This document shows, piece after piece, positions 1-4,706 of a stretch of 5,796 nucleotides of DNA. Numbering within the stretch: position 1 is the stretch's first letter; each line of letters starts with the position of its first letter. Origin of the DNA: Hyphomicrobiales bacterium. GTDB taxonomy: Bacteria > Pseudomonadota > Alphaproteobacteria > Rhizobiales > Devosiaceae. The translations under genes and the position numbers were made by a program. The stretch is taken from assembly GCA_015487985.1 (NCBI GenBank), contig WFOP01000305.1, forward strand, positions 1 through 5,796, written 5' to 3'. The notes under the pieces were generated by a model. The model did no database searches. It was not told the origin of the DNA and worked only from the letters and a program-made list of their open reading frames with translations.

Positions 1-66
1 ATCTTATATATTTAGTTGGGCGTTCCGGGTTATTCCGGGGCGCCTTTATTGTTTGATTGGATTGAT

Positions 67-291
67 ATGGCTTTTCTCGACAGTTTTCCCCTTGTGCCCT
101 TAATTGTGCTGGCTTTGCTTTTGGGGCTGGCGCCATTTGTGCCCGAGCCTCATCTGTTTGAAAAAGTGCGGATGTTGATGGCGGGCACCCTGGTCAAACC
201 TTTGGATATTTTTGATCTGATCATGCATGCATCACCTATCGTGCTGCTGGTGCTGAAGCTGGCCCGGATGGCTTTTTTGAAATCGGCCTGA
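67..291 (+). CDS. Small two-helix membrane protein of unknown function
   Basis: A 74-residue protein starting at ATG 67. The frame is open back to a stop at 13-15, but only a TTG start at 16 would extend it, and the hydrophobic core begins just after the ATG. No good ribosome binding site precedes it. Residues 8-24 (PLVPLIVLALLLGLAPF) and about 56-70 are hydrophobic enough to span the membrane. Between them lies a polar stretch with PEPHLFEKVRML and a KPLDIFDL motif. From memory, short alphaproteobacterial proteins with the same arrangement exist and are sometimes labelled 'RND transporter'; that name is not justified, since RND pumps exceed 1000 residues. No enzymatic motif is visible. It could be a small accessory subunit or membrane regulator. 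It is separated by 106 nt from the aminotransferase gene, so co-transcription is uncertain. I am confident it is a gene, not of any role. Confidence 0.72.
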   Translation: MAFLDSFPLVPLIVLALLLGLAPFVPEPHLFEKVRMLMAGTLVKPLDIFDLIMHASPIVLLVLKLARMAFLKSA

Positions 292-317
292 GCAAGCGGT
301 TCGGATTTTCCGGTTAA

Positions 318-343
318 AAAATATTTCCAGTGAAAATATTTCC
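318..343. repeat. 11-bp AT-rich direct repeat upstream of the aminotransferase
   Basis: The sequence AAAATATTTCC occurs at 318-328 and again at 333-343, giving a 15-bp period. Each copy contains the self-complementary AAATATTT. It sits 55-80 bp before the GTG start of the aminotransferase gene, where a promoter or operator would be expected. No convincing -35/-10 pair was found: TATGCT at 363-368 is a possible -10, but its -35 is poor. The repeat is seen directly; a regulatory role is inference. Confidence 0.5.
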
Positions 344-384
344 TTGGTGAAAACTGTTCGCTATGCTCTTTCTTGATTTTAATT

Positions 385-390
385 AAGGAG
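385..390 (+). promoter_or_regulatory. Shine-Dalgarno site deciding the GTG start at 398
   Basis: AAGGAG lies 7 nt before the GTG at 398. This supports the GTG as the true start of the aminotransferase, and the protein N-terminus from there (MRTVFVNGNY) fits the family. Confidence 0.85.
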
Positions 391-397
391 ATTTGCG

Positions 398-1252
398 GTG
401 CGGACGGTTTTTGTAAATGGAAATTATGTTGATGAAAATGATGCCAAAATCTCGGTGTTTGATCGGGGTTTTCTGTTTGCTGACGGTGTTTATGAAGTCA
501 CCTCTGTTCTTGGTGGTAAACTGGTGGACTTTGAGGGGCACTTTGCGCGCCTGAGGCGTTCGCTTGGTGAGCTTGAGATGGGCTTTGATATGAGCCGGGA
601 TCAGTTGCTTGACATGCACCGGGAACTGGTGTCGCGCAACCGGCTTGATGAGGGGCTGGTCTATATGCAGGTGACGCGGGGGGCAGCGGACCGGGATTTT
701 GCTTTCCCCCCAGAGGGCACGCCAAATACGGTTGTGGGGTTTACCCAGAGTCTTAATCTGCTTGATTCTCCGAAGGCAAAAACCGGCATCAGTGTTATTC
801 TGGCTGATGATTTGCGCTGGGGTCGTTGCGATATCAAGACCGTGCAATTGCTATATCCCTCTCTTGTCTCCATGCAGGCGCGCAGGCAGGGCGAGCAGGG
901 GGCATGGCTGGTGCGGGATGGTTTTGTCACCGAGGGTACCGCCAACAACGCCTATATCGTGACCAAAGAGGGCACCATCGTGACCCGTGATCTTTCCCCT
1001 TCCATCCTCTCGGGGATTACCCGCAAGGCGGTTCTGGCCTGTGCGGACAAATTGCAAATGAAAGTTGAAGAGCGTCCCTTTAGCGTTGAGGAAATCGCCA
1101 ACGCCAAGGAAGCGTTTACGACTGCTTCAACAATTTTTGTCATGCCGGTAATTGAAGTTGAGGGCAAAAAGGTGGGGGATGGCCAGCCCGGTCCCGTCGC
1201 CAGAAAACTGCGCGAAATCTATATTGAAGAGAGTTTGAAAAACGCCATATAA
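398..1252 (+). CDS. dat: D-amino-acid aminotransferase (PLP fold-type IV, class IV)
   Basis: A 284-residue enzyme of full family length, predicted to be cytoplasmic, moving amino groups between D-amino acids and 2-oxo acids with pyridoxal phosphate. Family landmarks are in order: FDRGFLFADGVYEV (21-34) with Tyr32; the N-terminal LVDFEGHFARLRRSL region (42-56); DIKTVQLL (145-152) with Lys147 as the PLP lysine, matching DIKSLNLL of the Bacillus D-amino-acid transaminase; and VTEGTANN (177-184) with Glu179, which contacts the PLP ring nitrogen. Arg99 matches the substrate-carboxylate Arg98 of Bacillus, but the partner His100 is replaced by Phe101 (RDFAF), so substrate choice may differ. Branched-chain aminotransferases and aminodeoxychorismate lyases share the fold; the motifs favour D-amino-acid transaminase. 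The start is GTG with a good ribosome binding site. The next gene begins 18 nt later, so the two are probably one operon. Confidence 0.88.
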   Translation: MRTVFVNGNYVDENDAKISVFDRGFLFADGVYEVTSVLGGKLVDFEGHFARLRRSLGELEMGFDMSRDQLLDMHRELVSRNRLDEGLVYMQVTRGAADRDFAFPPEGTPNTVVGFTQSLNLLDSPKAKTGISVILADDLRWGRCDIKTVQLLYPSLVSMQARRQGEQGAWLVRDGFVTEGTANNAYIVTKEGTIVTRDLSPSILSGITRKAVLACADKLQMKVEERPFSVEEIANAKEAFTTASTIFVMPVIEVEGKKVGDGQPGPVARKLREIYIEESLKNAI

Positions 1253-1270
1253 CCAGAAGTGAGACAGCTC

Positions 1271-2296
1271 ATGCGTTTGACAGTTTTACGGGCAGGTGCC
1301 TTTGCGATATTTGCGCTGGGCTGGGTTTTTTCCGGGTCGGCAAGTGCTGCAGAATGTGAAGATGGCCTTGCTGTTTACGGGCAGGATATATGTGAAGATG
1401 CCGCGGTAAATATTCCATATTCCCAAATGCAGGCAGCCTATTCCAAATTGGCCTTGTCGGGGGGAGATGATTTTGAAAACCTGCTGGCAAGAGATCAGAA
1501 AAAATGGCTGAATTTTATGCGACGCGCTTGTGTTGCTCCGGCGGATGGTTCTCGTCCTGATTATAAAGGGGAGCAACCCTATTGCATAAGCGATCTTCTT
1601 GTTTCGCGTACAATCTGGCTCGAATATCCCTGGAAAATCAGGGGTGTGCAGTTTTCCCCCCTGGGGGTTTATGGCACCAAAGTTGACACGATCAATACAA
1701 TCGGGCCGCCTGTGGGCAAGTATGAATTTTCGATCATGCTGATGGATGAAACCGGTGAGTTGGGCGTTGAATATAATAAGTATGCGCGCGCCGGATATGG
1801 CCTTGGTGCGCTTCAGCCCCTAATTGAAATGTCTGAGATGAATGGGGAGGTGGATAGTCAAACCTTTGTTCGTATCCATGAGGTGACCCCTGAACGTATT
1901 TCAAACGTGGTTGAATCCATTCTTTATTATCACGGGGCGGCCCATGGCAGTTCCTATCTTACCTATGAGCATTATCTGGTGGGGGAAAAGCGGGGGCTTG
2001 TGGCCGGGGATATTTTTTCTGGTGAGAACTGGCAACAGGAATTGCAGGAGATCGTAACAAAAGCAATTCTGACCGATGGGGCGTTGAGGGAAGTGGTATG
2101 GGATGATTTTTCCGATGCCTTGCCAATGGCCCTTGAGCCGGATCGCTGGAAATTCACTCCTGAGGGGCTTGAGGTGCAGTTTCAGCAATATGAACTGACC
2201 GCCTATGCCTATGGAGCACCAAGTGTTGTTTTGCCTTGGAAAGAGCTGGCCGGTCTGCTGGCACCGGGGGCGCTGCGGATCGCGGGGGTTTCTTAG
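1271..2296 (+). CDS. Secreted LprI-like / RsiV-like (DUF3298) two-domain protein
   Basis: A 341-residue exported protein. The ATG at 1271 is chosen over the GTG at 1259: a weak purine-rich site (GAAGTGAGA) precedes the ATG and nothing precedes the GTG. Residues 1-26 form a signal peptide (MRLTVLR, hydrophobic core, then GSASA before AEC), so the product is periplasmic or secreted. Residues about 28-117 resemble the LprI-like lysozyme-inhibitor domain (DUF1311): LLARDQKKWLNFMRRAC (71-87) and a second Cys in YCISDLLVSRTIWL (104-117). Cys29, Cys41, Cys87 and Cys105 could form two disulfides. The C-terminal half resembles the RsiV/DUF3298 domain: SSYLTYEHYLV (227-237), RGLVAGDIFS (241-250), and FQQYELTAYAYGAPSVVLPW (304-323) followed by KEL. 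No membrane anchor or cytoplasmic anti-sigma segment is present, so it is not RsiV itself. It probably shares a transcript with the aminotransferase. The domain calls are from memory of motifs. Confidence 0.78.
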   Translation: MRLTVLRAGAFAIFALGWVFSGSASAAECEDGLAVYGQDICEDAAVNIPYSQMQAAYSKLALSGGDDFENLLARDQKKWLNFMRRACVAPADGSRPDYKGEQPYCISDLLVSRTIWLEYPWKIRGVQFSPLGVYGTKVDTINTIGPPVGKYEFSIMLMDETGELGVEYNKYARAGYGLGALQPLIEMSEMNGEVDSQTFVRIHEVTPERISNVVESILYYHGAAHGSSYLTYEHYLVGEKRGLVAGDIFSGENWQQELQEIVTKAILTDGALREVVWDDFSDALPMALEPDRWKFTPEGLEVQFQQYELTAYAYGAPSVVLPWKELAGLLAPGALRIAGVS

Positions 2297-2586
2297 TCGG
2301 CTAACAGGTCGGCCCATTCTTTGTGGCGTTTGAACTGCACCTGCACATAGGAACACAGAGGAATGATTTTGTCCTTTTTGCGCCGGGCCTGTTCGATGGC
2401 GTGGTGCATGAGTTTGCCCGCAATGTCCTGACCGCGAAATTCGGGGGGCACCCGTGTGTGATCGATGGCGATTTTGCACAGGTTGATTCGCTGATAGGTC
2501 ATCTCGGCAATTTTGCCGTCCCCCAAGTCAATTACATACCTGCCCGAGGTCTTATTGCTCTCATGGCGGATAACCATTTCAGTCAT
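2293..2586 (-). CDS. Small GNAT-family N-acetyltransferase (YjdJ/NATD1-like)
   Basis: A 97-residue single-domain protein resembling the short Gcn5-like acetyltransferase group (PF14542 type), which uses acetyl-CoA; natural substrates of this group are poorly known. The acetyl-CoA loop is visible in VPPEFRGQDIAGKLMHHAIE (46-65), with the RGQ-x-x-G core at 51-56. After it comes a strand with PLCSYVQVQFKRH (76-88), where this group usually has a conserved Cys (Cys78 here) and a Tyr-rich tail. N-terminal strands carry RYVIDLGDGKIAEMTY. Length is normal for the group. The start is ATG 2586 with only a weak GGA upstream; Met4 (2577) is a possible alternative. Its stop overlaps the stop of the convergent secreted-protein gene by 4 bp, leaving no room for a terminator between them. 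It lies 196 nt after the FAH-family gene on the same strand. Confidence 0.8.
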   Translation of the reverse strand: MTEMVIRHESNKTSGRYVIDLGDGKIAEMTYQRINLCKIAIDHTRVPPEFRGQDIAGKLMHHAIEQARRKKDKIIPLCSYVQVQFKRHKEWADLLAD

Positions 2587-2782
2587 TTACAATTTTCCAG
2601 CATGTATAATTTTGTATTCACTGTGTGTTGGCGAACAAAGCAACTGCCGGCAAAAGTGGCAACAATGTTTGCCCGGATCAAATCACAACAAGGTTACCGA
2701 TCAAGTTGTGAACCGCTTTGTTCCAGGGATGCGGTGAAGAAATCGAATGGCGCTGACGCGGGCGTTTTGGTTTTGATGGTTT
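2587..2782. other. 196-nt gap with two inverted repeats, no gene seen
   Basis: This gap separates the end of the FAH-family gene from the start of the GNAT gene, both on the minus strand. It holds two inverted repeats: CCGGCAAA (2647-2654) against TTTGCCCGG (2668-2676), with one bulged base, and TCACAAC (2683-2689) against GTTGTGA (2705-2711), with a 15-nt loop. Neither is followed by a T run on the minus strand, so neither is a standard intrinsic terminator. A weak minus-strand promoter for the GNAT gene may exist (TTGTTC, 16-nt spacer, TACAAA) but is not convincing. Open frames crossing the gap look like antisense of the neighbouring genes. Confidence 0.4.
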
Positions 2783-3640
2783 TTAATCCACCTCCCCCCA
2801 CGCTTTTGTTGTCTGGTTTTGCTCGCCCAACCCTTCAATGCCAAGTTTCATGGTCTGGTTTGGCTTGAGGTAAACGGGGTCAGGTTTTTGACCCATGCCA
2901 ACGCCGGGGGGGGTGCCGGTTGAAATAATGTCCCCCGGTTGCAGGCTCATGAATTGGCTAAGATAGTGAACCAGAAAAGATACGCCAAAAACCATGGTGG
3001 CGGTGGAGCCGTCCTGATAGCGCTTCCCATCCACTTCAAGCCACATTTTCAGGTCTTGGGGATTATCAATTTCTTCCTTTGTGACCAGCCACGGGCCGAT
3101 GGGGCCAAAGGTATCGGCGGATTTGCCCTTTACCCATTGGCCTGAATGTTCAATCTGAAATGCGCGTTCTGAAATATCGTTGATGACGCAATAGCCCGCT
3201 ACATGCTCCAAGGCATTTTTTTCATCCACATAGCTTGCGGTTTTGCCGATAACGATGCCCAGTTCCACTTCCCAGTCGGTTTTTTGGGAATTGGGGGGGA
3301 TGATAATATTGTCGTTTGGTCCACAAATGGCGCTGGTGGCTTTCATAAAAATAATGGGCTCGGGGGGAAGGTCCATGCCCGCTTCTGCGGCGTGGTCCCC
3401 ATAGTTCAAACCGATGCAGATGAATTTTCCCACTTGACCCACACATGGCCCGATGCGGGTTGAGGGCGTGATTTGTGGCAGGGTATTCAGGTCGGTGTCG
3501 GCAATTTTTTGCAATTGGTCCGCACCAAGGAACTCACCTGAAACATCGGTGATGATATTTGATAAATCCCGAATGGTTCCGTTCTGATCCAGAATGGCGG
3601 GTTTTTCCGCTCCCGTTTCCCCTACGCGCATCAGTTTCAT
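2783..3640 (-). CDS. Fumarylacetoacetate hydrolase (FAH) family enzyme
   Basis: A 285-residue cytoplasmic metalloenzyme of the FAH superfamily, which hydrolyses or decarboxylates acylpyruvate-type 2,4-dioxo acids using Mg or Mn. A short N-terminal region (1-70) precedes the catalytic domain. Motifs: KFICIGLNYGDHAAE (72-86) with His83 and Glu86; PIIFMKATSAICGP (95-108) with Lys100; the metal ligands Glu124 and Glu126 in DWEVELGIVIG (122-132) and Asp155 in INDISERAFQ (153-162); KGKSADTFGPIGPW (171-184); and the closing STGTPPGVG (240-248). Overall it resembles the 2,4-diketo-3-deoxy-L-fuconate hydrolase / 2-hydroxyhepta-2,4-diene-1,7-dioate isomerase / acylpyruvase group. These are routinely confused, and no sugar-pathway neighbour here settles the substrate, so no symbol is given. 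The start ATG 3640 has AAGAAG about 8 nt upstream. The coding strand contains C8 and C7 runs, but the frame is intact. Confidence 0.88.
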   Translation of the reverse strand: MKLMRVGETGAEKPAILDQNGTIRDLSNIITDVSGEFLGADQLQKIADTDLNTLPQITPSTRIGPCVGQVGKFICIGLNYGDHAAEAGMDLPPEPIIFMKATSAICGPNDNIIIPPNSQKTDWEVELGIVIGKTASYVDEKNALEHVAGYCVINDISERAFQIEHSGQWVKGKSADTFGPIGPWLVTKEEIDNPQDLKMWLEVDGKRYQDGSTATMVFGVSFLVHYLSQFMSLQPGDIISTGTPPGVGMGQKPDPVYLKPNQTMKLGIEGLGEQNQTTKAWGEVD

Positions 3641-3673
3641 ATGGTGGCTTCTTTCTTTCTTTTTTATTGTCAG

Positions 3674-3702
3674 TTCATAGTGTCAATGGGGTTGATTTAC
3701 AA
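3674..3702 (-). promoter_or_regulatory. Possible sigma70-type promoter for the FAH-family gene
   Basis: On the minus strand TTGTAA (3702-3697) and TATGAA (3679-3674) are separated by exactly 17 nt, each matching 4 of 6 consensus bases. The start codon follows at 3640. A perfect TTGACA (3686-3681) lies within the spacer but has no acceptable -10 at the right distance. The 94-nt gap between this gene and the SRPBCC gene has room for a promoter and shows no terminator. Confidence 0.35.
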
Positions 3703-3734
3703 ATTCGATGTGCCGGGGAGGATTGTCTGCGTAA

Positions 3735-4184
3735 CTAGGATGATTGTAAAAATCCGGCAAGCTTGTCGAATGCGCCTGACCAGGCAGGGGAAACAAACTG
3801 CGCCATCTGTTCGGAGACCCCTTCGTGGGTCAAACGAACCAGCGTGTTGCTTCCCTGTTCAATAAACTCCACCCGGATAGTCATGACATCATCTGGTCCG
3901 GGACCTTCAGAGCGGTAGGCGAACGCTGCGGGGGGATCATATTCAATGATTGTGCCTTGGCTTTTGTGGACGCGTCCCCCTTCAAAAATCATTTCGTGGG
4001 CATATTTGCCCCCCAAATTGGCTTCGATATCGGATTTGACTTCAACCGTACCTTCAGGGCCGTACCACTGGTTCATTTTTTGTGTGTTCATCCACGCATC
4101 AAAAACATCGGCGCGGGGTGCATTGTAGAGACGGGTAACGGTGAGAACACCGTCTTTATATTCGGCACTGGTTGAATCTGACAT
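3735..4184 (-). CDS. SRPBCC / AHSA1-domain protein paired with an ArsR regulator
   Basis: A 149-residue cytoplasmic protein of the START-like SRPBCC fold, AHSA1 (Activator of Hsp90 ATPase homologue 1-like) branch. These form a hydrophobic cavity and are presumed to bind small ligands; most bacterial members have no known substrate. Typical features: strand DGVLTVTRLYNAPRADVFDAW (11-31), then NQWYGPEG (38-45); a mid-domain GTIIEYDPPAAFAYRSEG (77-94); strands TIRVEFIEQGSNTLVRLTHEG (102-122); and the long C-terminal helix with PAWSGAFDKLAGFL (133-146), which caps the cavity. Full length. The ribosome site AAAGGA overlaps the stop codon of the upstream ArsR gene, and the gap is only 10 nt, so the two are very probably transcribed and translated together. 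Such pairs are common in Alphaproteobacteria; the regulator probably controls this gene along with itself. Confidence 0.87.
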   Translation of the reverse strand: MSDSTSAEYKDGVLTVTRLYNAPRADVFDAWMNTQKMNQWYGPEGTVEVKSDIEANLGGKYAHEMIFEGGRVHKSQGTIIEYDPPAAFAYRSEGPGPDDVMTIRVEFIEQGSNTLVRLTHEGVSEQMAQFVSPAWSGAFDKLAGFLQSS

Positions 4185-4194
4185 CTCAGTTCCT

Positions 4195-4533
4195 TTAGTT
4201 TTTCGGGTTTTTCAGATTGTTTTTGGCAAGGTAGGCATCCACTTCGTCAAAGCGGGAAATCCAGTGCCGGGTATAATAGGCAATCCAGTCATGGGCCTCG
4301 CGGGCGGGTGCGGGGGCGATACTGATGAGGTGTTCCCGGCCCTTGCGGGTCCTTTTAATCAATCCAGCCCCTTCAAGGACACGCATGTGTTTTGAAATCG
4401 CAGGTTGTGACATTTTATAGGGGGCGGCCAGCGTGGAAATGTTGGTTTGGCCTTGTGCCAGTCGGGCGAGCATACCTCGACGGGTGGCGTCGGAAAGCGC
4501 GGCAAAGACCAGATCGAGCTGTTTTTCATTCAT
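4195..4533 (-). CDS. ArsR-family winged-helix transcriptional regulator
   Basis: A 112-residue DNA-binding regulator. The frame extends upstream to a TTG at 4593, but ATG 4533 is preferred: family similarity begins at MNEKQLDLVFAALSDATRRG, the extra 20 residues are low-complexity and polar, and a promoter lies just before this ATG. The helix-turn-helix is at residues 31-54 (NISTLAAPYK, then MSQPAISKHMRVLE), followed by the wing GLIKRTRKGREHLISIAP (57-74) and a dimerisation helix with DWIAYYTRHWISRFDEVDAYL (82-102). There is no Cys, so the CxC metal site of classical ArsR/SmtB sensors is absent; it is probably a metal-independent repressor, as is usual for members next to SRPBCC genes. No Shine-Dalgarno precedes the ATG, consistent with a leaderless or nearly leaderless mRNA. 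An inverted repeat covering the start suggests autorepression. Confidence 0.87.
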   Translation of the reverse strand: MNEKQLDLVFAALSDATRRGMLARLAQGQTNISTLAAPYKMSQPAISKHMRVLEGAGLIKRTRKGREHLISIAPAPAREAHDWIAYYTRHWISRFDEVDAYLAKNNLKNPKN

Positions 4534-4548
4534 AACTATTTGGTTATG
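4531..4548. promoter_or_regulatory. Inverted-repeat operator over the ArsR start codon
   Basis: CATAACTATTTGGTTATG has perfect 6-bp arms (CATAAC / GTTATG) and a 6-bp centre. It includes the ArsR start codon (4533-4531, minus strand) and overlaps the proposed -10. Its AACC/GGTT-like halves resemble, from memory, sites of ArsR proteins paired with SRPBCC genes. A further TTGGTT at 4552-4557 repeats the one at 4540-4545 with a 12-bp step, and could be an extra half-site. Binding is inferred. Confidence 0.6.
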
Positions 4549-4574
4549 TAATTGGTTTTTGTCCGCGTTGTCAA
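4545..4574 (-). promoter_or_regulatory. Promoter of the ArsR-SRPBCC operon
   Basis: On the minus strand a perfect TTGACA (4574-4569) is followed after 18 nt by TACATA (4550-4545), a 3 of 6 match to TATAAT. Transcription would begin near 4538, only about five bases before the ATG at 4533. The operator at 4531-4548 covers the -10 and the start point, where a bound repressor would block polymerase. Confidence 0.5.
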
Positions 4575-4672
4575 TTCTTTTGTTTTGGCGCAAATTTTGT
4601 GATGAACGAATTCTGAACGGGGGTCTCAGGTTTGGTTCAAATGCGTGTCGCTACAAGGGGGGCATTATCAAC

Positions 4673-4687
4673 GTCGGAAGATCCGAC
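4673..4687 (+). promoter_or_regulatory. Inverted repeat in the leader of the curlin-like gene
   Basis: GTCGGA-AGA-TCCGAC has perfect 6-bp arms around a 3-nt centre, ending 7 nt before the ribosome site AGGAGA (4695-4700) of the curlin-like gene. In RNA it would form a short GC-rich hairpin; in DNA it could be an operator. No strong promoter was identified in the 173 nt between the divergent ArsR and curlin-like genes. Confidence 0.45.
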
Positions 4688-4706
4688 ACACCCCAGGAGA
4701 CGAACA

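Noticed and set aside
383..847. 154-residue minus-strand open frame
   Set aside because: It is wholly antisense to the well-supported aminotransferase and shows no recognisable domain.
1901..2479. 192-residue minus-strand open frame
   Set aside because: It is antisense to the secreted protein and overlaps the GNAT gene in another frame; its composition (rich in His, Arg, Pro, Gln) is typical of a shadow frame.
2741..2782. Possible terminator after the FAH-family gene
   Set aside because: The GCG-rich stretch gives at most a 3-bp stem and is not followed by a T run on the minus strand.
2323..2868. 181-residue plus-strand open frame
   Set aside because: It is antisense to the GNAT gene and runs through the gap into the end of the FAH-family gene. 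It has no family motif, whereas the minus-strand genes have clear ones.
4534..4593. 20-residue N-terminal extension of the ArsR protein from TTG 4593
   Set aside because: It would be translated across the likely promoter, lacks a ribosome site, and lies outside the conserved ArsR domain.
4585..4601. Sigma54-like promoter (TTGGCGC, then TTTTGTG) on the plus strand upstream of the curlin-like gene
   Set aside because: The GG element has the right 10-nt spacing but the near-invariant -12 GC is GT. It also overlaps the upstream side of the ArsR promoter region, and no sigma54 activator is in sight.
4632..4706. 25-residue N-terminal extension of the curlin-like protein from GTG 4632
   Set aside because: It would put polar residues before a standard signal peptide, while ATG 4707 has a good ribosome site.
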